From Chlamydia trachomatis (GTDB lineage Bacteria; Chlamydiota; Chlamydiia; Chlamydiales; Rhabdochlamydiaceae): a stretch of 47,007 bases of DNA. Position 1 is the stretch's first letter; each line of letters begins with the position of its first letter. Shown here piece after piece: positions 1 to 9,235 of this stretch. Location: positions 1-47,007 of the forward strand of contig CAMDHO010000012.1 of the NCBI GenBank assembly GCA_945898205.1. Direction: 5' to 3'. A model generated the notes under the pieces. The model was not told the origin of the DNA. It saw nothing but the letters and a program-made list of their open reading frames with translations, and searched no databases. Both the position numbers and the translations under genes were made by a program.

Positions 1-117
1 TTTGAGCAAAAACCGCGAGATCTATTCGTGTGGTTATTAGACAAGATAGAATTGCCGAGGCCCAGAAAAAAACATGCAAGACGCGCTAAAGTAGACCAGG
101 GAAAACAGGCGGCTTAA
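1..117 (+). CDS. C-terminal tail of an unidentified protein, possibly a transposase (cut by window edge)
   Basis: Frame 1 is open from the first base to a TAA at 115-117. The 38 visible residues end in a very basic tail (PRPRKKHARRAKVDQGKQAA). The rest of the gene is outside the window, so the family cannot be named. The next 30 bases lead to a stop in front of a nuclease reading frame that has lost its first part, which would fit an insertion sequence whose transposase ends here and whose end lies at about 118-147. That is inference from position; no inverted repeat can be shown because the other end is not visible. Confidence 0.35.
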   Translation, partial: FEQKPRDLFVWLLDKIELPRPRKKHARRAKVDQGKQAA

Positions 118-147
118 ACCAGCCACTGGCCGAAATTAAGGCAATAG

Positions 148-897
148 CCAGAAGTTACTCTTTTAAATCCTTATAATTCCCTTAATTTTAAAGGAGATAA
201 AGGATGCATTCTGGATATCAAAGCGAAAGATTCTGAAGGAAGATGTTTCGATATAGAGATACAAATTAGCGATGATGGCGACTGTGATAAACGAGCTTTA
301 AACTATTGGGCTGAAACATATACAGGCCAACTAAATTCTGGTCAAGACTATTCTGTTTTGCGAAAAACAATCGGCATTCATATTCTGAATTTCAACTGCA
401 TTCCGGAAAGCCAAAAGTACAGCAATAAATTTATTATTACAGAAGAAAGTTCAGCTATGCATTCTTTTCAAGACTTTGTAATTTATACAATCGAACTTGA
501 AAAATTCACTCACTCGGCAGATGAAAATCTAAACTTAATGCTTCCTCGCATTAAAACTGGCCTGGATCGTTGGTCTACTTTTTTAACAAAAGCCCCTAGT
601 TTAGATCTTAATAACCTCCCCAAAGAACTATCTAACGATCCATGTATTCAGAAAGCTTTAAAAGTCTTAAATAGAATCTCTTTAAATAAGGAAGAGAGGG
701 GTCTTTACGAAGAACACTTAAAATGGCTAAGGGTCGAGACTAGCACGATTAAAAAAGCGGAAGCCAAAGGCAAAGCTGAAAAAGCTAGAGAAATGGCGGT
801 AGAGATGCTACTTGATAACGAATCCGAAGCGAAAATCATTAAATACACAGGCTTAACACTCAACGAAATTGCAGAAATAAAGAAACCTCTTCTTTAA
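148..897 (+). pseudogene. PD-(D/E)XK nuclease / Rpn-type transposase-like protein, 5' truncated
   Basis: The frame is open from just after a TAG at 145-147 to the TAA at 895-897. It begins with PEVTLLNPYN, then a conserved block with D in ILDIKA and E-x-Q in FDIEIQ, the metal-binding pattern of the PDDEXK_2 (Rpn/YhgA-like) nuclease family. The first roughly 30-40 residues of the family, normally with a Met start and an F-K-x-F-type opening, are missing, and no good start codon stands near 148; the first possible one is a TTG at 358, which would delete the catalytic core. The C-terminus is a charged helical stretch typical of the family. Most likely the 5' end was removed by an insertion just upstream. 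A second, more decayed relative lies on the minus strand at 16209-16580. Family assignment is confident, function of this copy doubtful. Confidence 0.75.
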
Positions 898-1083
898 AAA
901 AAATAAACATATGGTCATTGCGAATTGTTTTTTGTAAAGCATCCACTTTAACATTCGAGGTTTTCGTTAGTCGCATACCAATAGTACACTATTTGTCATG
1001 CAGTTCAATGTGTGCTGATGCCTCTTTCGTTTGTTGGAATGCATAAGTGATAGAAAATTAGAGTTTACCCGTTTCTGACGGTT

Positions 1084-4000
1084 TTAAAATCCAAAACGGA
1101 TTTGGCCTCCATAACTATGATCGCTATAATTTCCTTTAAATTCGCCTTCATAGTAGATCTCAAGGGTTAAAAGGTCGCTTAGCATATTTCCGGTTAAACT
1201 AACTCCAGGAGAAACTAAGCTGCGATCTGGGAAATATCCAGTAACTGTAAAAGGAACTTCTGTTCCTACAAATTCTGCTGTATATTGAGATCCCCTAACG
1301 CGAACCTCACGTACCCAACTGATTTTAGGAGAAATAGTCCATTGACTTCCCTTTATGCAAAAGCATTTGGAAAAATTAAACCCTAATTCGTTGCGCAGCA
1401 AAATCGCTGTATTTTTTTTAACCGTTAGATCTAAAATATTGGCTCCAGTCTCTGTAAAACCATTTTCAGTTTGAGAAATATAATCAAAAGAATCAAAAGG
1501 CCTTACTGTAAAACCCTTCCAGCCTAAATTTATGCCGGTGTCTAAATGAGAGAGGATCTGAGCTCCTCCATGCTTACTGCTTGCGGTAAACTGTTGATAA
1601 GGGAGTGTGATGTTACGTTGAGCATCATAATGACTCCAGGCCCCTAAAACAGAAGCGTTACCATAGAACATTTTTCCAAGAGCTGAAAAATAGAGTCCTG
1701 TATACCCGCTTTGAATATTTCCAGTTCCCTGGTTTTTTTGCCATTTCACATCTGAGCTTGTATAAGCTCCCAAAATCCCTGCATATAAATATTTTGCAAA
1801 GTGAACATCTATTCCAGAAGAAATACCTGCCATGTTTTCTTGATACCCTACTTCTAAATATTTAGGGGAGCCTTGATGGAGAGCGTCTCCCATGCCTGTT
1901 GCCCAAATATGCAGAGGTTTTGCTTTGACATTGCAAGGAGTAGATTCATTTAATCCCTGACTGCAATGCATAGCATCAAGTTCTCTTTGAAAGCGAAAAC
2001 TAAGTGTTTCTCTTACTTTTACGGCATTGTTTTCCTGAGAGATAGCAAAAGCTTTAAGCTGAGAGGGTTGAAATTGATTTAAAGAAAAGACAATTTCTTC
2101 TGTAGAGAGAGGGATGAAATGCCCAATTAGATTACATAAATCTATATTGCCAGAGTTTAAGATAGAATCTAAAGCATAAGCGACTTGGTGTGCATTGCCA
2201 TTTATCGCGATATCAGAAAGTCTTTTAGGTGTAATGGTCAAACTAATGCCAGAATTTGAATAGGTAAGATTTTGCTTAAGAAGAACGGATCCTACATTTA
2301 CATATTCGAAAGTCCCTGAAATTAAGTTTGCCGTTAGAATGGAGTAAGAGGTGGCTTCCCTAGGATAACACCCGGGCTCCGGGTTGATTTGCAAGGTAAC
2401 GCCAGATTCTATAGTTACATTTTCTGAGACAAGAAGGCTTGCAGAGGATCCTGGCTCAATATATTGATTAAAAATAGATTTTGGATTTAAGAGTAGATTG
2501 CCATTAATCGTTAGGAGCGTTGGAGAGCTTCCAGGAGTGAGGGATCCAGTTACAATGACATTTTCACCAGTAGGTAACCAAACGACTCCCGACCCGCTTA
2601 AAGTTCCGTCGACAGTAATAGAGCTGGCATAGATAGTTCCATTGTCTACTAGAAATCCGTCAGCGTCGATAGTAATTGCATCACTTGTTGTTCCAATCTG
2701 AACTCCTGAATTAATCGTTAAATTAGTTGCAGCTCCAATTGTAGTACCACCTGTATACGTATTTGTTCCGTAGGGGACTAGTGTAAAAACGCCGGTTGAT
2801 GTTGCGGTATTCATATTATAAAGCGTAAGAGCGCTAGTTCCTGCTAAAACGCCTTCGGATATCGTTAGTTCGAAATTATTAGATAGATAAGGTTGGAATG
2901 AAAATTCTGGAATCACTATCGTTCCTTCGCCAGAGAACGCTAAAGTTCCTGTTGTCAAAGTCCCTGTAGTTGGTTCTGAAGCCAGATTAGAAATTGTAAG
3001 GGTTAAAGAAGAATCGACAGACAAAGTTGTGGATACGTTAGAGGGGGCTGGAGTGGAGGTTGGGGATTCTAAGTAAATGGCTGGAATGGAGAGGTTCTCA
3101 TTGCTTATTTGCAATGTTCCTCCAGATAAGGTTATGCCTAAACCTCCTAAGCTAGTTGAAGAAGCAATTTGTAAGACGCCGCCGCTCAAAAAGCATGAAT
3201 TTACAAAAGCGCTGTTATCTCCTGATAAAGTTAATGTTCCTCCGCTAATATTAACTACTCCTCCGGCTCCGCCAGAAATGCTTCCGGAAAAAAGAGCAGT
3301 TCCTCCAGTGATAGTGAAATTCAAAGCTGCAGGTAGTGCAGGAGGAGGGGCACTAGTTATATTGCCGGATACAACCAAGGTTCCGGAGTTTGAAAAACTA
3401 TCTATAGAAGTTAAGTTGTCTGTTATGGTTAAACTTCCTTTATTGGTTAGATCTACTATATAAGAAATAGGGCCGTTTAAGGTTACTGTTCCACTAGTAA
3501 CTTCAAGAGACCCCCCTGAAGTTGATTGGTTTCCTGTAATACTCGCTGATGTAGTATAGGTGCCCGAAGTCCCTAGATTAAATGTTAACTGCCCATCTAG
3601 AATGCTAATGGGGCCTGTTGTTGGAAAAGAATTTGAATTGTCTATTATAACAGCTCCGACTCCTGAAATAACGGTGCCTCCAGTCCAGGAGTTTGTGGAG
3701 CTAGTATTGGATAAAACGATCGATCCGACAGGTTCAAAGGTAACAATGGATCCGGTAGTAGATTCTGATATGAGTCCTGTTAAAGTTAAGGTTGGAGGTG
3801 CAGTACTTGAAGTTAAGGGTCCTAAAAGAATAGAGCCGGCAGTAGATACAGAAACATCTCCGAGATATGTTTCTTGAGAGCTTGTTGTATTACTTAGAAA
3901 AAAAAATCCAACAGTTCCACCGGTTGCTAATTCGACACTAGTTAGTGAATTCCAATTTGAAGGTCCTTGAAACTCTAAACCTGCCGTTTCCCCAGTAATT

Positions 4001-4353
4001 GATACGAGCGTATTACTTAAAGTAACATCAGAGTTTAGCGTGGTTATGCCGCCAGTTACGTTAATAGATGAATATTCTCCATTAATAGTGGATCCCCCAG
4101 TATCTCCCTCTATGGTCAACGTTTGTGTGATGGAAGGCATGTCGGCCGTAATCGTAAAACTGGCAATGTTGATGTCTATAGTGCCGCCTAAAGCTGTATT
4201 TATATTTGAAATAGCAGAGGAGAAAGTGCCGGCAGCTTCAGTTCCATTATCTGTAGAAGCGGTTACGGTTGCGGTTGTTGTTGCAGAAAGAGTTCTTGCA
4301 CTAAAGCAAGAGAAGGAGGTGATTAGTAAAAAGAGGGCCAGTTGATTTTTCAT
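1084..4353 (-). CDS. Autotransporter (type V secretion) with beta-strand-repeat passenger
   Basis: A 1089-residue protein that should export itself to the cell surface. Residues 1-24 form a signal peptide (hydrophobic ALFLLITSFSCFSA with an A-x-A-like end). Residues about 25-790 are Ser/Thr/Gly-rich repeats of the autotransporter-associated beta-strand type, for example LTLSGDNSAF followed by SGGVLQIASSTSLGG, predicted to form a beta-helix. The last 270 or so residues are the autotransporter beta-barrel, starting near HIWATGMGDALHQG and ending in GGQIRFGF with the terminal Phe expected for outer-membrane assembly. Several Cys residues lie in the barrel half, as in chlamydial surface proteins. 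The classical chlamydial Pmp repeats (GGAI together with FxxN) are not evident, so it is Pmp-like in architecture rather than a clear Pmp. An AAGGA ribosome binding site precedes the ATG. The gene stands alone, divergent from tRNA-Gln. Confidence 0.9.
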   Translation of the reverse strand: MKNQLALFLLITSFSCFSARTLSATTTATVTASTDNGTEAAGTFSSAISNINTALGGTIDINIASFTITADMPSITQTLTIEGDTGGSTINGEYSSINVTGGITTLNSDVTLSNTLVSITGETAGLEFQGPSNWNSLTSVELATGGTVGFFFLSNTTSSQETYLGDVSVSTAGSILLGPLTSSTAPPTLTLTGLISESTTGSIVTFEPVGSIVLSNTSSTNSWTGGTVISGVGAVIIDNSNSFPTTGPISILDGQLTFNLGTSGTYTTSASITGNQSTSGGSLEVTSGTVTLNGPISYIVDLTNKGSLTITDNLTSIDSFSNSGTLVVSGNITSAPPPALPAALNFTITGGTALFSGSISGGAGGVVNISGGTLTLSGDNSAFVNSCFLSGGVLQIASSTSLGGLGITLSGGTLQISNENLSIPAIYLESPTSTPAPSNVSTTLSVDSSLTLTISNLASEPTTGTLTTGTLAFSGEGTIVIPEFSFQPYLSNNFELTISEGVLAGTSALTLYNMNTATSTGVFTLVPYGTNTYTGGTTIGAATNLTINSGVQIGTTSDAITIDADGFLVDNGTIYASSITVDGTLSGSGVVWLPTGENVIVTGSLTPGSSPTLLTINGNLLLNPKSIFNQYIEPGSSASLLVSENVTIESGVTLQINPEPGCYPREATSYSILTANLISGTFEYVNVGSVLLKQNLTYSNSGISLTITPKRLSDIAINGNAHQVAYALDSILNSGNIDLCNLIGHFIPLSTEEIVFSLNQFQPSQLKAFAISQENNAVKVRETLSFRFQRELDAMHCSQGLNESTPCNVKAKPLHIWATGMGDALHQGSPKYLEVGYQENMAGISSGIDVHFAKYLYAGILGAYTSSDVKWQKNQGTGNIQSGYTGLYFSALGKMFYGNASVLGAWSHYDAQRNITLPYQQFTASSKHGGAQILSHLDTGINLGWKGFTVRPFDSFDYISQTENGFTETGANILDLTVKKNTAILLRNELGFNFSKCFCIKGSQWTISPKISWVREVRVRGSQYTAEFVGTEVPFTVTGYFPDRSLVSPGVSLTGNMLSDLLTLEIYYEGEFKGNYSDHSYGGQIRFGF

Positions 4354-4380
4354 AAAAGTCCTTAAGGAGAATAAAAGTTC

Positions 4381-4409
4381 AATTTAAGTAGGAAATATTT
4401 AAGTTTCAA
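4381..4409 (-). promoter_or_regulatory. Candidate sigma-70-type promoter of the autotransporter gene
   Basis: On the minus strand TTGAAA (4404-4409) and TAAATT (4381-4386) are separated by exactly 17 bases, and the -10 box ends 27 bases before the start codon. Both boxes match only partly and the surroundings are extremely AT-rich, so chance is a real possibility. Confidence 0.35.
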
Positions 4410-4623
4410 GTTGAAAAATCGATAATATTATTATATTTTTTTGTTCGTGACTGATCTTGAAGAAAGTGGCTTTGGATTTTATTTTTTTGCAGTTTTATTT
4501 TTGAAAAAATAAATCCTAAAATGTTAATTGTAAGCGTGTTACGAATAATTTAAAAAGAGATTGTTGCATTAAATTCTTCAAATCATTAGGATAATCATGT
4601 TTCTAATTTGATAGATAGCCTGA

Positions 4624-4695
<72 letters not shown>

Positions 4696-4706
4696 ATATC
4701 AAATAG

Positions 4707-4807
4707 CGAAATTCTTAAGAGATAGGCCCTCATAAAGAGGTGTCCGTAGTTGGAGTGTGTTGTTCTAACGTCATCGCACGACCTCCTCTCCTATTTCTAG
4801 AATTGCG
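4707..4807 (+). ncRNA. Candidate structured RNA or 5' leader between tRNA-Gln and rplY
   Basis: An outer helix of about 17-18 pairs joins 4707-4726 to 4790-4807: AGATAGG (4720-4726) pairs with CCTATTT (4790-4796), GA continues with TC, and after a bulge AATTC pairs with GAATT and CG with CG. The 63 enclosed bases are themselves self-complementary: CCTC-ATAAA-GAGG (4728-4740), and GGAG (4752-4755) with CTCC (4783-4786) followed by a GTGT/GCAC stretch. No T-run follows, so it is not an ordinary terminator. It does not show SRP RNA, tmRNA or RNase P signatures. It could be a free RNA or the leader of the ribosomal protein operon starting at 4958. Confidence 0.4.
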
Positions 4808-4957
4808 TGTGAGAAAGTGCGATTAAATTGTTGTTTATAACGTTGTGTTTTTGAGTAATGTCAACGTTTCTTTTTATCCATTTCCATATTAGATAACATA
4901 TGTCATTCGATTGAATTCCAATGATATTGCGTAAATTTCCTGAATCGAGGAGAAAAA

Positions 4958-5515
4958 ATGAAATTAAAGATGCTAAACCGTTTGTCGTCTAAAAAAAGTG
5001 ACAACAATCGAATCCGTAGAGAAGGGAATATCCCTGCTGTAATATACTCTCCGGGAGTTGCTAATGAAAGCGTTACTGTTGATGGAGTAGCTTTTAAAGA
5101 AGTTATAAGAAAAATGATTTCAGGTCGTTTGTCAACCACGAAGTTTGTTTTGGTTGATGGAGAAAAAGAAGTGCCTGCGATTATCAAAGAAATTCAGTAT
5201 CATCCTACAACCTACCAAGTTTTACATTTGGATTTTGAAAGAATGATTCCTGGCGTTTCTATGTCTTTGAATATTCCTGTTGAGTTTGCAGGAGTGGCTG
5301 AATGTGTAGGGATTAAACTAGGTGGATTTTTAAGAACTGTAGTGCGTCATGTGAAAGTTTCTTGTGTGCCTGAGAATATTCCTGAAGTTTTTACAATAGA
5401 TGTAAAAGACTTGGCTATTGGACAGTCAGCAAGACTTTCAAGCATTCAGATGCCAGAAGGGGTTACACCTAAGAATTCTTTAAAAGAAGTTGCTGTTGTA
5501 ATTGCAAAACGTTAG
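4958..5515 (+). CDS. rplY: 50S ribosomal protein L25 (general stress protein Ctc form)
   Basis: The 185-residue length matches the two-domain Ctc type of bL25 rather than the 94-residue E. coli form. Residues about 1-92 are the 5S rRNA-binding domain (NRIRREGNIPAVIYSPG; HPTTYQVLHLDFERM), followed by the beta-rich TL5-like C-terminal domain (IPVEFAGVAECVGIKLGG). It binds 5S rRNA in the large subunit. A GAGGAG ribosome binding site sits 7 bases before the ATG. It is the first gene of a tight cluster; its stop lies 7 bases before the preferred pth start. Confidence 0.95.
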   Translation: MKLKMLNRLSSKKSDNNRIRREGNIPAVIYSPGVANESVTVDGVAFKEVIRKMISGRLSTTKFVLVDGEKEVPAIIKEIQYHPTTYQVLHLDFERMIPGVSMSLNIPVEFAGVAECVGIKLGGFLRTVVRHVKVSCVPENIPEVFTIDVKDLAIGQSARLSSIQMPEGVTPKNSLKEVAVVIAKR

Positions 5516-5522
5516 TCATGAA

Positions 5523-6140
5523 ATGCTAGATCAAAGCCCTTTTTATTTGATTGTTGGGCTTGGAAATCCAGGGCGAGCTTATGCAGACACTAGGCATAAT
5601 ATAGGATTTAAAGTAGTAGACGCGCTTGCAAAGAAGCATCAGTGTGAATTTAGAAGCGTAAATGCTTTCCATGGTCTCATAGCAGAAGGGGTTATAGAAG
5701 GGAAGAGAACTCTTCTCCTAAAACCGCAGACGTATATGAATAGCAGTGGAGAAGCTGTAAAAGTTTGCTCTTCTTACTATAAAGTGCCTTTAACTCAGAT
5801 GTTAGTAGTGTCCGACGATATTTATTTGCCTTTTGATCATATTCGAATCAAAACGAGCGGCAGTAGCGGCGGTCATAATGGTTTAAAAAGTATAGAGTCT
5901 CATTTGGGTACTCAAGTCTACATGAGATTAAGAGTGGGAGTTAGCAACAAAAGCAGCGAAGATCTTGCTGATTATGTTTTATCTCCTTTCTTGGATGAGG
6001 AAAAACAGAAGCTGCCTGACCTTGTAGAGCAAGCAGTCAATACTCTTGAGCGTTGGCTTAGTCTCGGGGTAGTAGCAGCCATGCAGCATACAAATACTAG
6101 TCGGGAAGAAAAGAAACCTGAAAAAAAATTAGGAGAATAG
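5523..6140 (+). CDS. pth: Peptidyl-tRNA hydrolase
   Basis: The enzyme releases peptides from peptidyl-tRNA dropped by ribosomes. The N-terminus YLIVGLGNPGRAYADTRHNIGF contains the family signature with the catalytic His in TRHNIGF; the substrate-channel motif PQTYMNSSGEAV and SGGHNGLKS follow. The frame is open from a TTG at 5502 inside rplY, but the ATG at 5523 (MLDQSPF) puts the family start at the usual distance and avoids the overlap. The length (about 205 residues) is normal, with a Lys-rich tail. Only 4 bases separate its stop from rpsF, so the genes are presumably co-transcribed. Confidence 0.95.
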   Translation: MLDQSPFYLIVGLGNPGRAYADTRHNIGFKVVDALAKKHQCEFRSVNAFHGLIAEGVIEGKRTLLLKPQTYMNSSGEAVKVCSSYYKVPLTQMLVVSDDIYLPFDHIRIKTSGSSGGHNGLKSIESHLGTQVYMRLRVGVSNKSSEDLADYVLSPFLDEEKQKLPDLVEQAVNTLERWLSLGVVAAMQHTNTSREEKKPEKKLGE

Positions 6141-6144
6141 AAAG

Positions 6145-6486
6145 ATGGCAAAAAAAGAAAGAACACATCTTTATGAAGGGATGTATATTCTCAGTGCCAG
6201 CTTAAGTGATGACGCCAGACAAAAAGCGTTGGATAAAATTACCGTAGGCATCACTAAGAGAAGCGGAGAATTACATAAAAGCATTGAGCAAGGTCGTAAG
6301 AAGTTAGCTTATGAAATCAATACGAGACGAGATGGTTATTATGTTCTTCTCTATTTTTCTGTGCCTTCTACTGCAATGGCAGAAATGTGGAGAGAATACC
6401 ATTTAAACGAAGATCTTATTCGATTTATTACTCTTCGTGTAGATCAAGTTCCTGAAAAAATTGAATTTAAACCTTTATCTGTTTAG
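6145..6486 (+). CDS. rpsF: 30S ribosomal protein S6
   Basis: A 113-residue bS6 with the typical opening [16 protein letters not shown], the central [22 protein letters not shown] and the end [14 protein letters not shown]. It binds the 16S rRNA platform together with S18, whose gene follows 11 bases later. The ribosome binding site AGGAGAA overlaps the end of pth. A ferredoxin-like fold is expected. Confidence 0.96.
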   Translation: MAKKERTHLYEGMYILSASLSDDARQKALDKITVGITKRSGELHKSIEQGRKKLAYEINTRRDGYYVLLYFSVPSTAMAEMWREYHLNEDLIRFITLRVDQVPEKIEFKPLSV

Positions 6487-6497
6487 GAGACAAGGCG

Positions 6498-6752
6498 ATG
6501 ACAACAGTATTTAAAAAAAGCCCAGTAGAGAGTCTTTTCTCTAAAAAGCGAAAGCAGTGTCCTTTTGTGGCAGCAGGAATGCACCATATTGACTATAAGG
6601 ATATTGAGACTTTATCTAGATTTATTACAGAGAGAGGGAAGATCCTCCCAAGAAGGATTACAGGTGTGTCTTTTACTTATCAAAGAAAGCTCTGTTCTGC
6701 GATTAAAAAAGCTAGGCATATGGCCTTATTACCATTTGTATCTGAAGATTAA
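6498..6752 (+). CDS. rpsR: 30S ribosomal protein S18
   Basis: An 84-residue bS18. The conserved core is [23 protein letters not shown], followed by [26 protein letters not shown], the RNA-binding helical region. It forms a heterodimer with S6 on the small-subunit platform. A GGAGA element precedes the ATG. The N-terminus is longer than in E. coli and includes KKRKQCPF. Confidence 0.95.
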   Translation: MTTVFKKSPVESLFSKKRKQCPFVAAGMHHIDYKDIETLSRFITERGKILPRRITGVSFTYQRKLCSAIKKARHMALLPFVSED

Positions 6753-6773
6753 ACTGCAGAGGAGAACCATATT

Positions 6774-7289
6774 ATGCAAAATCAATTATTACTTCTAGAA
6801 GACGTAGAAGAATTAGGACGAAGTGGCGATCTCGTCGTTGTAAAACCGGGCTATGCAAGAAACTTTCTTATTCCTCAAAAAAAAGCTGTTGTAGCGGATA
6901 AATATACACTCCGTTTAAGAGCGCGTTTGACAGAAGAAAGAGCTCAGAAAGCTATTGTTGATAAAAAAGCATCTGAAGAGATAGCTGAGAAGTATACTTC
7001 TCTTGATTTATCCATTGAAGTAAAAGTGGATGCTGATGGAAGAATGTACGGCTCTGTGGGAGCAACAGATATCGTAAAGATTTGTGCTGCTCAAGGCTTA
7101 GAGATCGAAAAGAAATCTGTAGTTTTAGCTCATCCGATTAAGACTGTAGGAGTTCATAACATTCAACTGAAATTAAAAGAAGGCGTAATAGCTACTATAA
7201 AGTTGAATGTATGTGGAGATAAAATGCCTAAAAAAGTTGTTCAAGTTCAGGCTCCTGAAGTTTCAGAAGAAATAAGTTCTTCTGAATAA
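6774..7289 (+). CDS. rplI: 50S ribosomal protein L9
   Basis: A 171-residue bL9. The N-terminal domain (LLLEDVEELGRSGDLVVVKPGYARNFLIPQ) is the signature that binds 23S rRNA; a long connecting helix (about 45-75) and the C-terminal domain (GSVGATDIVKICAAQGLEIEKKSV) follow. The final 20 residues are an acidic and Ser-rich extension not found in E. coli. The RBS is GAGGAG. It is the last ribosomal protein gene of the cluster, with ispE 11 bases downstream. Confidence 0.95.
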   Translation: MQNQLLLLEDVEELGRSGDLVVVKPGYARNFLIPQKKAVVADKYTLRLRARLTEERAQKAIVDKKASEEIAEKYTSLDLSIEVKVDADGRMYGSVGATDIVKICAAQGLEIEKKSVVLAHPIKTVGVHNIQLKLKEGVIATIKLNVCGDKMPKKVVQVQAPEVSEEISSSE

Positions 7290-7300
7290 GGAATTGAAAT

Positions 7301-8188
7301 TTGTTCAACCTTACTTATCTTTCTAAGAAAGCTGCTATACAAAAGCAGCTTTCTTTTATTTCCCCGGCTAAAATAAATCTTTTTTTTAGAGTTCTTTGCA
7401 AAAGAGCTGATGAATTTCATGAAATAGCTTCTTTATATCAAGCCATTAGCTTGCACGACACGATTAGTATAAGCCACTCAGAAGAAGATGTATTCACTTG
7501 TTCAGATCCTATGCTTCTCATGGATGATAAGAATCTTGTTTGCAAAGCGCTTAAATTATTTAGGCAAAAAACTGGAATTTGCGATCAGTTACGAATTCAT
7601 TTAGAAAAACGTATCCCCATAGAAGCCGGATTAGGAGGGGGAAGTTCTAATGCGGCAACCGCCCTCTGGGCGTTTTTTCAAATGTTTTCCCTTGAGATTT
7701 CTCGGGAAGAGTTAGCGTCTCTAGGATCTCTCTTAGGCTCAGATGTCCCTTTCTTTTTTTCTTCAGGAACAGCATATTGCACCGGAAGAGGTGAGAAATT
7801 AACAGAAGTTATTCTTTCTGATTTTTTGAGATCCTCTTCTATTTGGATTGCAAAACCATCTAAAGGGCTTTCTACTCGTTTGGTTTACTCTAAAGTTAAT
7901 CCCTCTCAACTTTCAATAAGAGATCCTCAAGAAAGTTTAAGTTCGTTTATTAAAGGAAAAACGCCGCTCTTTTATAATGATTTGGAAGAAAGTGCCTTTT
8001 TTCTTTATCCGGATTTAGAAAAAATTAAAAGAGACCTTTTAGATCTAGGTTTTGATCAGGTTGTTATGAGTGGAAGTGGAACATCATTTTTCTGTATAGG
8101 GACTCTAGATGATCTAGTTCTTGAAGGAGTAGAATTCTTCTCAATCAACCTTATTCAGAAGTTGAATTTAAGATGGTATGCATTATAA
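7301..8188 (+). CDS. ispE: 4-diphosphocytidyl-2-C-methyl-D-erythritol kinase
   Basis: This GHMP-family kinase performs the ATP-dependent fourth step of the MEP pathway to isoprenoids. SPAKINLFFRV near residues 21-31 holds the substrate-binding Lys, PIEAGLGGGSSNAATAL at 106-122 is the glycine-rich ATP loop, and VVMSGSGTSFFCIG is the third GHMP motif. At 295 residues it has normal length. No ATG fits the N-terminus; TTG at 7301 lies 8 bases after AAGGA and is the best start. Chlamydiae make isoprenoids by this route, and ispE behind rplI is the chlamydial order. Confidence 0.93.
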   Translation: MFNLTYLSKKAAIQKQLSFISPAKINLFFRVLCKRADEFHEIASLYQAISLHDTISISHSEEDVFTCSDPMLLMDDKNLVCKALKLFRQKTGICDQLRIHLEKRIPIEAGLGGGSSNAATALWAFFQMFSLEISREELASLGSLLGSDVPFFFSSGTAYCTGRGEKLTEVILSDFLRSSSIWIAKPSKGLSTRLVYSKVNPSQLSIRDPQESLSSFIKGKTPLFYNDLEESAFFLYPDLEKIKRDLLDLGFDQVVMSGSGTSFFCIGTLDDLVLEGVEFFSINLIQKLNLRWYAL

Positions 8189-8233
8189 CTGTGAATTTGA
8201 TATTATATAGCATTCGAGCAATGAGGTTTTTTT

Positions 8234-9235
8234 ATGATAAAGAATTTATGTAAAGAGCGCATGATTGTTATTACTGGAGCCGCAGGAATGATTGGATCCT
8301 CAGTAGTAAAGTGCCTTAATGACTGTGGACATACAAACCTATTGCTGGTTGACAATTTAGAATCCACGGAGAAATGGAAAAATCTGTTGGGAAAACGTTT
8401 TTCTCATCTGATTGCAATTCAAGATTTATTTTCGTGGCTTGAGGGGAGAGGAGCGGAAATTCAAGCGTTTATTCACTTAGGGGCTTGTTCTGATACATTA
8501 GAAAAAAATGGGGATTACCTTATGGAAAACAACTATCGGTTTTCTGTAAAGCTTGCAGAGTATTCTCTAAAGCATGGCATTCGTTTTATTTATGCTTCAT
8601 CAGCTGCAACGTATGGGGATGGAAAGCAAGGATTTTCTGATGATCATATCAGGCTTAACGATCTAAGACCTTTAAATCTATATGGCTTTTCTAAGCATCT
8701 ATTTGACCTTTGGGCTGATCAACAAGGGCTGTTAAACCAGTTTGTCGGATTGAAATATTTTAATGTATTTGGCCCTAATGAAGATCATAAGGGGCGGATG
8801 GCTTCTATGGTGGCTAAAATGTATCCGCTTGTTCAAAAGGAAGGGGTTTTAAGTCTTTTTAAATCTTCTGATCCTGCGTTTGTTGATGGAGGACAGTGTC
8901 GCGATTTTATTTATATAAAAGATGCGGCACGGATTACTTGTGACTTTCTATCTATAAAAACGGGTGGGATTTTTAATCTAGGCTCAGGGATTCCCACCAC
9001 GTGGAACCATTTAGCTTCACAGGTTTTTATAGCAGCTAAGCTCCCGGTGCAAATTAAGTATATTCCTATGCCGGACGATTTAGTAAAGCAGTATCAAAAT
9101 TTCACATGTGCAGAAGTACAAAAACTTATGAACTGTTTTAATATATCCGATTCGAAGGCCTTGTGTGCCTTTTCTATTGAAGACGCAGTTTATGATTATG
9201 TAGTAGAGTATCTAGCAAAGGATCGAAAATGGTAA
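8234..9235 (+). CDS. hldD: ADP-L-glycero-D-manno-heptose 6-epimerase
   Basis: A short-chain dehydrogenase-type epimerase that makes ADP-L-glycero-D-manno-heptose for the lipopolysaccharide inner core. MIVITGAAGMIGSSVVKCLN is the NAD(P)-binding Rossmann start; ASSAATYGDG and the YGFSKH motif supply the Ser, Tyr and Lys of the active site; KYFNVFGPNEDHKGRMASMV is typical of HldD. The coding region starts with ATG at 8234 after a GAGG ribosome binding site, giving nine extra residues before the family's usual start. The last 7 bases overlap hldE, so the two heptose genes are translationally coupled. Confidence 0.93.
   Translation: MIKNLCKERMIVITGAAGMIGSSVVKCLNDCGHTNLLLVDNLESTEKWKNLLGKRFSHLIAIQDLFSWLEGRGAEIQAFIHLGACSDTLEKNGDYLMENNYRFSVKLAEYSLKHGIRFIYASSAATYGDGKQGFSDDHIRLNDLRPLNLYGFSKHLFDLWADQQGLLNQFVGLKYFNVFGPNEDHKGRMASMVAKMYPLVQKEGVLSLFKSSDPAFVDGGQCRDFIYIKDAARITCDFLSIKTGGIFNLGSGIPTTWNHLASQVFIAAKLPVQIKYIPMPDDLVKQYQNFTCAEVQKLMNCFNISDSKALCAFSIEDAVYDYVVEYLAKDRKW

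Noticed and set aside
3077-4345. Three plus-strand frames of 101-128 codons (3077-3463, 3560-3877, 4040-4345)
   Set aside because: They are Pro/Val-rich antisense readings of the Gly/Ser/Thr-rich autotransporter passenger and have no starts or families of their own.
1084-4353. Autotransporter as TpsA partner of the TpsB at 31798
   Set aside because: It has its own C-terminal translocator barrel, so it does not need a TpsB protein.
4707-4807. A second tRNA after tRNA-Gln
   Set aside because: No cloverleaf with a T-loop TTC motif or an acceptor stem of seven pairs can be drawn; the pairing is one long outer helix instead.
5502-5522. Upstream TTG start for pth
   Set aside because: It would overlap rplY by 14 bases and add seven residues not expected in the family; the ATG at 5523 is sufficient.
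6565-6798. 77-codon plus-strand frame within rpsR
   Set aside because: Out-of-frame reading of rpsR and the following gap; no family features.
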